Source: Periconia sp. R9002 (Eukaryota; Ascomycota; Dothideomycetes; Pleosporales; Periconiaceae). Taken from it: a stretch of 64,000 nt of DNA. A program made the translations under genes and the position numbers. The stretch spans positions 496,001 to 560,000 of the forward strand of contig JAMAHW010000017.1 in the NCBI GenBank assembly GCA_023627715.1. The letters run 5' to 3'. The notes beneath the pieces were generated by a model. That model was not told where the DNA came from, did no database searches, and saw nothing but the letters and a program-made list of their open reading frames with translations. Below, one piece after another: positions 1 through 11,217 of the stretch. Positions within the stretch are counted from its first letter, which is position 1. Each line of letters opens with the position of its first letter.

Positions 1-752
1 GACAGGTTGGAATAGGATTGTGGCAGCACTGAGCAGCGTGTTGACAGCCAGCGATTGTTTCCTTGGTGCCTCACCCAGTGGATCGGAGGGTCCCATCACC
101 ATCATCCATGGCAAGCTGATGTCGAGTGACTTGATCTTGTTACCGGTCGCCCTCAGCAGTCGTTCGCAAGCCACGTCGCCCAAAAGGGACCAAGTGCGCC
201 TCCACGCGGCCTAGCGGCGATCTCGACAGGGGGCTGCGCCGGCCGTCATTGGCCGGAGCGCGCAGAGGAGGTTATTTTCAGCGAACCCAATGTTAACACA
301 CACACAGACTGCGCGAGGTCCACCACCGCCTACACGTCCGCTACACAGTTACCGCAACCGCAAGCCGCCGTCAGCCACACGCTACGGCTGTGCAGCTCCT
401 TCAGCCAGTAATGTGACCTCACCTCGCTGGTACCTGACCTCACCCGCGACCGTCGCAGCTGTACATCGTGGGAAATGCTGTCATTGACGTAAGGACTAAT
501 GTACATACATACTGGCCATGTGGATTCGGGGGCTGAGGCGACATCCCACGCCCGACGCCCATCCATAGTCCCTTTTTTGCTTTCCTGATGTGTCCATCTC
601 TCAATTGCCTATCGCGAACTCCGGCCCATTCATTCGCTGGGCGAACACAAATCGTGTCCACTTCGCTCACTACCTCTGTTGCTCGCTCCAAATGCGTTCG
701 CCCAAAAGACTATCCCACGTCATTCGTCCCGAGTCGTCGTTGGCCTCGCACC
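1..752. other. Intergenic region, left edge
   Basis: No gene is supported here. The short open frames on both strands are low-complexity and match no family I know. The right part lies immediately downstream of the proteasome alpha-1 stop codon, so it probably holds that gene's 3' UTR and terminator. Confidence 0.5.
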
Positions 753-1859
753 TCAATCCTTGTCGGCAATGGACTGCAGACGTTCGTCGATTTCCTCCTC
801 CGTCAGCGCGCGGAACTGCGTGTCTGTGCCCTCTTCCCCATCGGCCCTGGGGCCCCCCACGATGCCCACCTCGAGCTCGCCCTTCTTGAAGTCTACCGAT
901 AACACGGTGCTCAGCGCCGTGATGCCCAGCTCCACAACGTCCTCCCAGCTACCCTCTGCATGCTCCTTGTTCTTCAGCTTCTTCTCGAGAAAATTGAGCG
1001 CCTCCTGCGTCTTGGGTCCGGAAGCCGTTGCTTTGTAGCCTACATAGTAGCCAGCGGGGTCACACTTGTAAAGTTGGGGTCCAGATTCCGAGTCGAGTGA
1101 GATTAGGGTGGTGGCAACACCCAGTGGACGCATGTATGCCTGCAGATCATGTTAACCCCCTCGCCCGACATTGTGGTATAGCCGCCGCGCTGGGTGTATT
1201 GCTTACTCGCTGAGTATAGACCTGGCTGATGTTTGCTATTCTCTTCGCCAAGACATCGCAGGGCATCTCATATCCATACTTGTACCGGAACTCGGCAGCC
1301 TCGCCGCGAGCTCGACTCACAGAGGCCCTTGCATCGGCTATGGATCCTGTCATGACACATCCAACGGTCGGCGAGAGCTTGTGTATGTAGGAGACGGACG
1401 ATGGATCGATGAGCTTGTCCTGTTCAAGTCAATACACGTGCTATCCAACCTTATTGTAGGGACCGAAATCGAGCTATGATGACTGCACATTACGGCATCA
1501 AGAGCCATTTCGGTCGCGGGGTAGACGTACGGGAACCTTCTTCTGGGAAATGACCACCGCACAGTTCTTCCCCCTCACACCCAATGATGTGATATTTGCT
1601 GCGGTGATTGCCTTGAATGCATATTCTGGGCAGAGTCGAGTCAGCTTTTTCTAAATTGTTTCCGCTTGACTGTGCACCGTAGCCTATGGCGGAAAGAGGG
1701 ACGTAGGCAACTGCTTACCGACTTGATACAACCGTCCCTGGTCAGAGAAAATAGTGATATGTCTGTCATAACCTGCACTTCCTAGATGTAGGCAACAGAT
1801 GTCAGCGGAGGGGTTCAGGGCGAGTTGGGGGTTGAGACGATGGGCAACGCACCAGACAT
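753..1859 (-). CDS. SCL1: 20S proteasome subunit alpha-1 (PSMA6/SCL1 type)
   Basis: This is an alpha-ring subunit of the 20S core proteasome; such subunits gate the catalytic chamber in cytosol and nucleus. The spliced product is 254 aa, the usual family length. It opens with the alpha-type signature ([20 protein letters not shown]) and carries [15 protein letters not shown] and the family motif [13 protein letters not shown]. Five exons read 1853-1859, 1719-1781, 1531-1625, 1207-1419 and 753-1139. The first exon is only 7 nt (ATG TCT G), and all junctions are GT-AG and keep frame. The start was chosen because the microexon restores the conserved N-terminus. It diverges from the WKF gene across about 400 bp, so the two probably share a promoter region. 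Confidence 0.95.
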
Positions 1860-2260
1860 GATGGCGGGCAGGTGTATATGTATTCGTAGAAAGGTGCTGA
1901 GACCCGGAAATGAGCTTTGCAGAATGCGGAATATGGTACGGGAGGTGGATATGGAGAGAGAACGGTGTGTATTGGCAGATATTCGTGCGCGGGGAGAGGG
2001 CTCGATGTTCTAGAGCTGCTGGTGAGGGACGACGTCGACGCGTTGCACATAGCTACCTAGGTCCTAACGGCGTCCCCGAAGCTTCCCCGGAGTGGTCCGT
2101 GCGCTCCCAAAATTTCCTTGCTGAAGGCCTCTTACTGGATCTTGACTTTCTGACCATCAAACCTCCAGAGCTGATGCTGTCAGTCCGGTCAAAATAAACG
2201 GCCGAGGCACAATTCATCGACAGCCCCTCCCCAGGAATTCATCGACTTTTTCTGCATCAC
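1860..2260. promoter_or_regulatory. Shared divergent promoter region, SCL1 / WKF gene
   Basis: Two start codons face away from each other across about 400 bp, so both promoters must lie here. I looked for the yeast proteasome control element (GGTGGCAAA, either strand) and did not see it. A CCTAGG-containing stretch sits near 2055. The call rests on geometry only. Confidence 0.45.
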
Positions 2261-3859
2261 ATGGCTCAAATCAGTAATCGGCAGCCCGCCTGGAAGCGCC
2301 TGGGGTTGAAATTGCAAAACAGTGGCCAATCCACTCAGGACCATGCGCTTCAGAATCACCACAGTCAGCACGGGGAGAATTCCCGTGAGCGTGGTGGTGT
2401 TGTGCAATCTCCCTCTCACGCTCCATTTGACCCTATCGACTTGAAGAAATCGCAGCTTGGCAAGCGCAAACTTGAACATGAGCGAGCTGAAGAAAACAAA
2501 AAGAGTAAAATTTCAAAGCACCAGAGTGCTGGCCAGGATGCCCCACAGAAACGTCCTCCTGCTACTGAGCATGTCAACGAACCTGTGGACCCTGATTCTG
2601 TTTCGAATGCACGACCAAAGGGCGATGCGAATTACCGTAAGAAAAAGAACCAACGAAACGGCCAACGCGCGACTACACTCAATGCCAAAGTAAAAGATGA
2701 TTCCCAAATACGTCCTAGAACTCCGTCTCTTTCACCTGGCCCTGGGCTGGTTGCATCTACTGAGACCGACTTCCATGACGCTCACCTGCCAAAAGACAGC
2801 TCAAGCTCACCGCCGCCACCAAGATCAGACCGACGAAAATCAGTTACGTTTACCCCAGATACGAAAACGGTGGACGGAAACAGTGCTTCCAACCTTTTCA
2901 AGAAGTGGGTCCAGGATCAGAAGGCTACCGAAGAATTCACGGAGGCTGAAGTCGCCCAATTTGCGCCACCACCAAAAGTGCACCCAGCAAACGATATCCT
3001 CCCCGCAGATACCAAAGATACTAAAAAGACGAAAAAAGCCAAGAAATCTGCAACACTGTCAATTCCCCCAAGCAACGAAGCTACAAAAGCGACAGTTGAC
3101 GCTAAAAAATCCCCGGTCGCAAACAAGAAGAAGGATCCCTCGCGATACCTCGATTATCTCAAGGCATATCATACCGATCGGTCCAATTGGAAGTTCAACA
3201 AGGCAATACAAAATGATGTGCTGAGTAACGCACTGAACATCTTCCGAATACCCGAAGAACACGCCGACGCTTTGACAGCCTACGTTCAAGGGTTGCAAGG
3301 CGCGGGAATTATTCAAAGGTTGAAACAGCAGTGCACAACCGCGATTGAGGAGATTGAAGCCGCTGGTACAGACTCCGACATGGACGATCCGAAAGACCGG
3401 AAAGCTGCGCAAGAGCAGGCTCTAAAAGAGCAATTGAGCAAGCAGCGCAAACGGAGACGTCTCGATCGAGATATCGACAACACGGTGGGCCATCCATACA
3501 GCGAAGGATACATTCGGAGGCTGAAGAAGGGTCGCGCTCAAGCTCTTTTGAAAGCACTCAACATGGCAGCCCCTGCGCCTACATCGGTCCTTGCGTCCAC
3601 CCCCCAAACGAACGGAGAATCGGACCAAAAACTAAAGAGGAAGCGGAAGCAGCGGTTGGAGGACATATCCAGCGATGAATCTACGGATAGCAGCAGTAGC
3701 GAGGAAAGCAGTGAAAGCGAAAGCGATTCAGACTCGGATTCGAATTCGGATTCAGGTTCTACAACGGATTCTTCCGACAGCGATAGCGACAGTGGCAGCG
3801 ATAGCAGCAGCAGCAGCACTGACGAGGAAGAAAGTAATGACAGTGACAGTGATTCGTAG
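2261..3859 (+). CDS. WKF-domain nucleolar-type protein with acidic Ser-rich tail
   Basis: Single-exon gene encoding 532 aa. The N-terminal 290 residues are Lys/Ser/Pro-rich and disordered. The conserved core follows at about residues 295-365: YLDYLKAYHTDRSNWKFNKA, then helices around FRIPEEHADALTAYVQGL, matching the WKF domain shared with human C7orf50. Basic stretches (KQRKRRRLDRD, KLKRKRKQRLED) look like nuclear or nucleolar signals. The last 55 residues are almost entirely Ser, Asp and Glu, as in nucleolar chaperones of the SRP40/Nopp140 kind. A role in ribosome biogenesis is inferred from composition and family, not shown. The ATG opens the longest frame and follows the divergent promoter directly. 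Confidence 0.85.
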   Translation: MAQISNRQPAWKRLGLKLQNSGQSTQDHALQNHHSQHGENSRERGGVVQSPSHAPFDPIDLKKSQLGKRKLEHERAEENKKSKISKHQSAGQDAPQKRPPATEHVNEPVDPDSVSNARPKGDANYRKKKNQRNGQRATTLNAKVKDDSQIRPRTPSLSPGPGLVASTETDFHDAHLPKDSSSSPPPPRSDRRKSVTFTPDTKTVDGNSASNLFKKWVQDQKATEEFTEAEVAQFAPPPKVHPANDILPADTKDTKKTKKAKKSATLSIPPSNEATKATVDAKKSPVANKKKDPSRYLDYLKAYHTDRSNWKFNKAIQNDVLSNALNIFRIPEEHADALTAYVQGLQGAGIIQRLKQQCTTAIEEIEAAGTDSDMDDPKDRKAAQEQALKEQLSKQRKRRRLDRDIDNTVGHPYSEGYIRRLKKGRAQALLKALNMAAPAPTSVLASTPQTNGESDQKLKRKRKQRLEDISSDESTDSSSSEESSESESDSDSDSNSDSGSTTDSSDSDSDSGSDSSSSSTDEEESNDSDSDS

Positions 3860-4301
3860 CCGATTATAGATGTTTCACGGCACAAGGATTGGACTAGGAG
3901 GATCTTGAATGGCTCGTTTTTGGGCAATGGCGCTTCTCCGCTTACTTCGGTACCTATGTATTGCGGTTCGTCGCGAACTGAGGAAGGTCACATAAATGTA
4001 TTGCACGACGTTCAACTCGAAATGACTTTCTCATAGACAAGAAAATCTCAAACAGCACACACCACAATACTCACTCAGGCGAAGCTATGCGTATTGTATA
4101 TCTAATACTAGGGTCATCTGCTCTGGAGCTGCACACTGGGCACTGTGAATATCCACGTGATCTATGATTACGCTTATATAATTAAGCCCAACCCCCCAAA
4201 TCCAGTGGCGTCCATTTTATGATGCACGTCATCACCATCAGCCTGTATTCTTATCGTCTCGTCTGTCAACAAACTGATTTTGATTCCATATACAATCTCC
4301 G
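3860..4301. other. Intergenic region
   Basis: Convertible only to short shadow frames. It should hold the 3' end of the WKF gene and the promoter of the F-box gene. An AT-rich stretch near 4170-4190 lies about 120 bp upstream of the next start codon. Nothing else is recognised. Confidence 0.4.
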
Positions 4302-5540
4302 ATGATGCTGTTGAACCTCCCGAATGAGTTGGTATCTTGCGTAACAGAGTACTTGGATATCTCTTCCTTCCGCTCCTTCCGGCTCGTCTGCTCGTCACTC
4401 CAAGCACAGTCGCTTCACTGCTTCAAATGCCGATTCTTTCGCAAACAAACCATAGAATGGACCCTCTGTAGTTTACAACAGTTTCTTGAGATCTCGGAAT
4501 CTCACTTCGGCCCCGAATTGAAAGACCTTGTGATTGATGCGACCCCCCGATTTGCTCTCAAGATTGCCAAGCTGTATGACCTGATTTCCCTTCATGAGGA
4601 TTACGAGTCGACAAAAGCATTAGAACGCGAATGGCTCCAAGTAGAAACAGAAAAGGACCGCATGGCAAGTTTTTGGAATGAGACGAGGCAGGACGTGAAG
4701 ATCCTTACATGTGTGTTCCAGAGCATCGGGGCTCTGCGATCGATTACCTTTGCTTACGATGGTGCGAAGCTTTCTGCTAGAGGCCTTTACGACTTCACGC
4801 GCAATAGTCAACGTGAAATGAGTCGACCTTTCGTCTCAACCCTTGCCGCTGTTGCCACTGCGAATTTAACCGTGAACGCTATCATCACCGACCCCATTCG
4901 CAAGCACGGGGCCGTAAGCGTAGGCCGCCTGGAAACAGTCTCACCTATATTGATTCCGCACGAAGACGTCTTCCTGAGACTTCAAGTCCTTAAGCTAAGA
5001 CTAAGGGAATTCCGTCGCCCAAACGAGGGTTTCGAATTGCCGATCGGCAAGCCTCCGTTCTGGGTGCGGCTCCTTTCCAAGTTTCAGCATCTCCGTACAT
5101 TTGATTTGTCCTTCTGCACCGTATTCCACGAGAATTCCCTCCGGCACATGGCAAACCATTGCCGATATTCGCAGCTCGAACACTGTCGGCTAAGCGCCTT
5201 TCAACTACATAACGCGGAGGATTTGCTCGCTTTTCTTTCGCATGCAAAAGGCACCCTGCGATCTCTGAGTATCGATCGCACGATCAATATGGGTGAACCT
5301 TGGAGCTGGGCTGATGCATGGAACCGCATAGCCGCAGAATTTCCATCTCTGAACCGCCTGGAACTTAAGGACCTCTTCGTGGATCAGACGGATAGGGTGA
5401 ATTTCGGAGAGCGAGGAGGCCAAAAGTGTACAAGCCTTACTCTCCACGGTCCAGCATTGGCGGAAGAATTGACTAAGCGCGCCGATGACTACTCAACGGC
5501 AGATGTTGAGGATAGCCAACTGTGGTTTGAATGGTCGTGA
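4302..5540 (+). CDS. F-box protein
   Basis: Single-exon gene encoding 412 aa. Residues 2-40 match an F-box (MMLLNLPNELVSCVTEYLD, then SFRSFRLVCSSLQAQSLHCF), the Skp1-binding adaptor module of SCF ubiquitin ligases. The remainder lacks WD40 blades. From about residue 225 it has spaced leucine-rich stretches (LQVLKLRLREF, LRTFDLSFCTVF, LRSLSIDRT, LNRLELKDLFV) suggesting a degenerate LRR-type substrate-binding surface common in fungal F-box proteins. The substrate cannot be predicted. A second ATG follows immediately (MM), so the start is uncertain by one residue. Confidence 0.85.
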   Translation: MMLLNLPNELVSCVTEYLDISSFRSFRLVCSSLQAQSLHCFKCRFFRKQTIEWTLCSLQQFLEISESHFGPELKDLVIDATPRFALKIAKLYDLISLHEDYESTKALEREWLQVETEKDRMASFWNETRQDVKILTCVFQSIGALRSITFAYDGAKLSARGLYDFTRNSQREMSRPFVSTLAAVATANLTVNAIITDPIRKHGAVSVGRLETVSPILIPHEDVFLRLQVLKLRLREFRRPNEGFELPIGKPPFWVRLLSKFQHLRTFDLSFCTVFHENSLRHMANHCRYSQLEHCRLSAFQLHNAEDLLAFLSHAKGTLRSLSIDRTINMGEPWSWADAWNRIAAEFPSLNRLELKDLFVDQTDRVNFGERGGQKCTSLTLHGPALAEELTKRADDYSTADVEDSQLWFEWS

Positions 5541-6541
5541 GGTAGGCATGCATTGAGCTGGGGCGAGGCAACGCTCCTTGCAAGCTCACGCTGCAACACC
5601 ATTGCCCTTCGTTTCTGCGAGTCGTTCACGTCACCGTATCGAGAAATGAAAGATGTTATGGCATGGAACTTTTATATCTCTGTGCACTATGCGGAATTCG
5701 ATTCGATTAATAACTGACACCACTGGGGCCCAACTTGGAGAGACCATTGGACAAACGGGGAAGGTTGAGTGAAATTGTCATGGTGTTTTACGGACTGGCC
5801 AATCATCGCACCCCCGGTTTACAATCCCATCCGTCGTCTTACTATATGCACATAGCAGACCCCGGTCACATTTTATTGTGTACCGTAGGTCCCTGCTTTT
5901 TTGATCGCCGAATAACCTCGCCAGAATTTTGTTGGAAGCGCAGATAGCGTCGCAAGAGCCCTCATTTTTGGATTATTGCTTCCAGAACACCTTGTTAATG
6001 CAGAGAACGTTCGTCTACACGATCTACCTACAAAAGGTTCACCTACTCGATGGCGTAACTGTTTTGCCGTTCAGCCTTGGTCGTTTATTTGCCCATGCGC
6101 AGCCGCCTCAGTCCTCATCTTCATTAGCCTGCATCTAAATGTAATCCTACGAAACATCCGGGGAGCTCTCATTCGCCAAACCCTGGTTCGCGGACTTCGT
6201 AAGCACTTCTTATCGGTGTTGTGTCTGGCAAGTTCACTGCAATATTTCATGCAGTCGAAACATGATTGCACGTCACTGGCCACCAGCCCCCACGAGGAGG
6301 TGACCTCGTACGCACGTAGACAGAACAATTCTCCTAACCAGGGCCAAAACGCTGCATTGTGGCTTGCAATCGACACCGCCGTTACTGGAAACGGGCACCT
6401 ACTCTAGCGTATGCAGTTATTCGTGCGAGGCTGTCACAAGCATATGATCTAGCCTCGCCCCGGAATACGGGCTACGCCACGACATCCTCTCCATGCCACC
6501 AAACCTCAACACCAAGGGAGGTTGTTGAGATCAACTGGATC
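5541..6541. other. Intergenic region
   Basis: About 1 kb between two plus-strand genes. Frames of 60-140 codons exist but have no domain signature and no consistent codon pattern. It presumably contains the promoter and 5' UTR of the 7TM gene. Confidence 0.4.
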
Positions 6542-8079
6542 ATGGTAATGGCTCCCTTCGACATGTCGATTCTCGACAAACCTCTGGCCGATGCGCCGAA
6601 CCATATAAAGCCCGACTTCGACCATCCGCAGGGCGAAGCTGCGTTTGCATACACCTATCTCGCGCTCTCCTTGGCTACAACGACAGTTTTCGCTTGGTTC
6701 CGGTTACTCTGTAAAACGTTCGTTGTGGGCCAGTTACATGTGGAGGATTGTGAGTACAACGCCTTTTTCCCGGCATGCTTCGACTGACTTGTCCCAGATT
6801 TTATACCGGTGGCATGGGTATGTGGATAGAAGTCCAGTAGACATTGACATGATGCTGATTTTGTCTCTTAGCTTGCTGCTGTCGGCCATGTGAGCTGTGG
6901 CTTCGTCATCAATGAGTTCGCTCCAATCGTACACAGCTGGGAAATAACCACGCGGACGTTCGGAAAGTATTTACTGGTAAGTCTGGCCAGTTTTATCGTC
7001 GCTTCCTCTGACTAAAGCGCATCTGTAGTGGTACAAACTCGGGTCCATATTTTACAACATTTCGATCGTCCTGATCAAGGTCTCCATGCTGATTCAGGTG
7101 CTTCGCGTCTTCGTTCCTCGCGGATCTCAATCGAAAACATACTACATATGTCATGGCCTGATATGGGCCAACGTAGTATACTACACTATCGCCGTATTTT
7201 GCTATATCTTTACTTGCCAGCCTATCAGCAAATCATGTACGTATGGCCCAACCACTGCATATGCCGTCTGTATGGTATGCCATGGCTTGGCTTCGTAGAA
7301 TGATGTATCATGATCATGACCATGACATTTACTAATTTGACTCCACTTATAGGGCAGCCGTGGATACCTGGAAAATGTTTGAATATCGGCGCCATTGCCA
7401 TGTCGACCGCCGCTGTAAACCTCGTCGGAGATCTATCCATTCTAGCCGTCACTCAGACCAAAATCTGGCAGCTCATGCGTGTCGAGCGACGCCAGCGCAT
7501 CAAGCTTTCCGTAGTCTTTTGTGCCGCCATCATGTAAGCCATCCCCGTTACCACTCTCGGATGACAGCCATCCTGCTGTAAGTCTCTAACGCAATCCCAT
7601 GCAGACCCTGTGCCTTCGCAATCATGTGTCTCTGGTACAACGCTCTCTCCCTCCAAGGCCACGACTTTCTCCACTCCTCCGCATACATGACAGTCGCATG
7701 CCACGGCGAAATCGCGTCCGGCATGTTTGTCCTCTTCCTCCCCATGCTCCCCCGCTTCTTCAACCACGTCAAAGAAAACACGACCCTCTTCTCCACGTCG
7801 CGCACGGCCCTCAACCGCCGCAGCAAGAAACAAGGCACGTCCACTGCAGTGGAATTCTCGGACGTGACTGGATCACGGCTTCAACGCGACTACGCAACTG
7901 CGCAGGCAGCAGATGATGCGAATCGCGGGGGGCGAAAGAAGAGTCTATGGCATATCAGTTACTCCGAGTCGTCGCGGAATAGTAATGACGACCAGCGGCC
8001 CATTTTTCCTACCAGCTCGAAGAATGATGCCAAGAATGGCATTTTCGTGAAGACGGAGGTTTCGGTACACTCACAATAA
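6542..8079 (+). CDS. Fungal rhodopsin-type seven-TM membrane protein (Pth11-like, no CFEM)
   Basis: Integral membrane protein of the fungal rhodopsin-domain family, which includes Pth11-like receptors. Six exons (6542-6749, 6798-6817, 6872-6976, 7029-7236, 7353-7533, 7605-8079) give 398 aa. The second exon is only 20 nt. Seven hydrophobic segments alternate with loops holding family features: WEITTRTFGKYLLWYKLGS, SIVLIKVSMLIQVLRVFVP, a Cys-Gln-Pro in the loop after FCYIFTCQP, and MSTAAVNLVGDLSILAVT. The C-terminal 130 residues are hydrophilic and Ser/Arg-rich, as expected for a cytosolic tail. No N-terminal CFEM cysteines are present. The start may be the ATG at 6542 or the one at 6548. The ligand is unknown. 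Confidence 0.85.
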
Positions 8080-9120
8080 TTGGTCTTTTGTCACGAGGCT
8101 GGGACTATATGTATATAGCTTTCATTGGGAATAATGGTTTTGGGATTGGATTTGTGATAGAGTTATCTCCTAAGAGAAATAGATACTGATACCCCATTGT
8201 TAAATCCGCGTGTACATGCAAATCATCGAAACAGACGACGACGTTTATGTATCGAGATTGCAGCCACTAACACAAACCGGCATGTCCGACAATATGGATC
8301 TACTTACGTACATAGATATCGACATGTATTATGTTTACATACGTATGTAATATTCCGCATATGCATGTATGTATGCATGTGTACCTACATACATCAATGT
8401 GTAGGTATCTTTGTACATAGGTAACCTCCAGGGCTTGGAACACGAAATGTCGATCACGTGATGAAGAGACTCAAAGTAGTTGACTCTACCCCTCGAAAAG
8501 AAACGATATACGAATGTTGGTTGAGAGAGTATCCTGTGAGAACTTAGTGCAAGCCTCAAGTCCTATGCTTGGTAGTGGCAGTAATCTCTCGTAGACGGGA
8601 CATATTGTGCTGCCTTTTGGCATTACCTTTGTACTCTTCTGCCACCTACATCATTTCCTTCATCGAGTGAATACAAATGACTTGCATACAATAGTGGACT
8701 TGACTATATAGAGACGTACCTAGGTATACACTGTCGTTTTCCGTGACTGGTCACATCACGACTACAGACGCTAATCCTAGATTGGAAACGCCGACCACTA
8801 TCACTTTCCACAATCACGCTCTAATAAGACAATAACAGACATCAAGTCCCTGCCTCCAATATAACCCTATCTTTTTCAGATGGCAGGCCGCAAAACCTCT
8901 GCTCTTCTTTACCTATCCTTCTGGTTTGACCGACCCGAACCTCTTGGTTCTCCTACCAAACTCTGACGCGTTCAGCTCTTGAGTCTTCGACGCGACAGCG
9001 ATTTTTCTGTCGTATAGTGGACTGTGTAACCCAATATCACCCGTGCTTTTTTCGGCTTCAATCACGTACTCCACTGCTGCTTTTCGGCGATATTTGTCAT
9101 TTCCGTGCGCCGCACAATCA
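8080..9120. other. Intergenic region with TACATA/ATGTA low complexity
   Basis: No gene. Positions about 8270-8425 are a run of short alternating units such as TACATA, TATGTA and CATGTA that can pair with one another. Such tracts are frequent in Pezizomycotina intergenic DNA. The right end is the promoter of the AT-hook gene. Confidence 0.5.
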
Positions 9121-10550
9121 ATGGCTAACCCACCTAAGCCTTACCTTCTCACAGATGCCGAGGCCAAGATCATCGATGCGATAAGAGACGAGGAGAAGAA
9201 CCAAAACGAGGGAGCGTAGGTGGAAATTTTTCATGGTGTTATGTTGAGACGTTTGCTGATGATTCCAGACATCACACTATTGGCGTTACTGCCTGGATTG
9301 GCGGCCACGATTTTGGGATATATTCCATCGACACCAGGTCTATCATCACGCAGGTTGCCGAAGCTGGTATAGACCTTCAAAAGAGATTTCTCAGCGGCGC
9401 ATGGCGTCGAGTCGAAGAGGTACATGATCACGTGCCTGAGTCTGGGAGAACAGATGAACCTGCGGCCCTTGATGACGCCTGCGTCCCCGGGGAGAAAGAG
9501 GATCCCGAAGCCAGAAGTACATGCTCGGAAAAGGCATTAGGTCATCTTGTCCATATCGCTGAGCATCAGTTATCAGAAAAAGTGACCGAGATCCCCGCTA
9601 TTGTCATCGAAACATGCTCTTCATCTGACTCGCAGTCGGGCGTATCTTCTTCCACTTCACTCCCAAAGTCAGGATGTCCCCAATCGTCCCCTGAGGTCGA
9701 ACTCTCGAAACTGCCGCTAGCAGGCAAGGTCACCGCGGACAGTATTCTCAAGTATGCTGATTCTATCGACCTCAGTTTGGAGACTCGCGACCAAATAACA
9801 CATATGTACGCTCAATGGATGGAACGAGGGATTATCGTGGCATTCCGCAGAGAGGCATCCTACGAAACGTCTGAAGAACAACTTCAATGCTACTATCTTG
9901 CCCTCGTTGATTTCTATATTCTTTCCACGCACCTGAACCTCAAAGATTTGGCGTACAAGATACTCCTTACTTTCCAAGCCACTAACTATGCCGAACGTGG
10001 CAGCATCCCACACATTGAGACCGCTGTCAAAACATTCCAGTATCTACCCATTACGTCACCTCTCTGCCGCTGGGTAATCATCCTCTATGCCTTCCTCTGG
10101 GCTACCCGTGACGGGGGCACCTACACCGAGCTCCGCCAAAACAATGAAGACATGCAAACGGAGGCTCTTGCCAGATTCCTCCACGGTATCGCGCTCATTC
10201 GGTGCGAATTCACTCCTGGCCATGATATCTCAGTGCTCGACCGCTGGTGCGAGGTTCACGACCACAAAATGGGTTCACATGAACAAAGGATGTGTGAAGA
10301 GAACAAGATAAAGTACAACGACTTCCTCGAAAACGCGAAGCAGACGGAGAAAGAGCTGGAACTGGAGGCGGCGAGGGAGCTTCTCCAAGCGGCAGACGAG
10401 AAGCCGAAACCCAGGAAGAGGGCCAGCAGCAGCATGCCTCACGGCGGGACTAAGAAACCAGCCAAGAAGAGGAGCAGCAGCCACCCCTTGCAGGACGGAG
10501 AGCAGCCTGTCAAGAAAAGAGGTAGACCAAGGAAATTCCCAAGCTTGTAA
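9121..10550 (+). CDS. BTB-like protein with C-terminal AT-hook
   Basis: Two exons (9121-9215 and 9269-10550, GTAGGT donor) give 458 aa. The N-terminus (MANPPKPYLLTDAEAKIIDA) leads into a short beta-rich stretch (VTAWIGGHDFGIYSIDTRSI) and a Ser-rich linker. Residues about 205-330 form an all-helical block (LALVDFYILSTHLNLKDLAYKILL) resembling the C-terminal half of fungal BTB/POZ-like domains. The C-terminus is strongly basic (KKPAKKRSSSH) and ends in an AT-hook core, KKRGRPRK, that binds the minor groove of AT-rich DNA. A nuclear, chromatin-associated role is inferred. The BTB assignment is weak because the usual N-terminal core is not clear. The intron-joined start adds about 100 residues upstream of the longest uninterrupted frame. 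Confidence 0.75.
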
Positions 10551-11217
10551 GCATAGATCGCAACTTGTTGAGGTATCTATGGTGTCCACCTCCGCCTCGG
10601 ATTATCTGTATGTTTGCACATGGGAGTTTCGGACGGCCATTATGGAGTAACGGGTTATAAACATGGATGGGAAGACACTTATGGGCATGGAAACGGACAG
10701 TGCGTATATATTGCACTCTGGGAAGGAAAACAGGGAAAAGGATACAATAACGAACAAACATGCGTATAAAGGGGACAACGGATGCACGCATACGGCTAAC
10801 GACGGGATGATATTATATAACTACCTATACACCTACACGGAAACATACATGTTTCCTTTTCGGTGGAAAAGTTTTAAATCACGTTCTAGACTCTCTTTTA
10901 CAGATTTCATCAATTGTTATGTTTTTCGCTTTATCTTAGCTTCTTACGAACTTACTCATATCACGATCCCAACTTCAAACCCCAACTTACGACAAAAGCA
11001 CATCCTACCTCTCTCTCTCCTTTGAAAAATTCCATTCAAACTAGCTCAGCCCTTCTAATACCGTCGAGGTAGAGCCCCTTAGGATAGTTCGTCCATACAG
11101 CGACATAGTCTTTTGGGATTGGACGTTGAACGGATATATTAAAAACATTGTTAACGCTACATATATGATCACAACCGACGAAACTCCAATCGAAGACGAC
11201 ATACTATCCTGAGACTA
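10551..11217. other. Convergent intergenic region
   Basis: The flanking genes converge here, so it holds two 3' ends. It is AT-rich with TATATA stretches near 10700 and 10815, and no coding frame is supported. Confidence 0.4.

Noticed and set aside
8270..8425. CRISPR-like or satellite array
   Set aside because: Only TACATA-type low complexity with no regular repeat-spacer structure.
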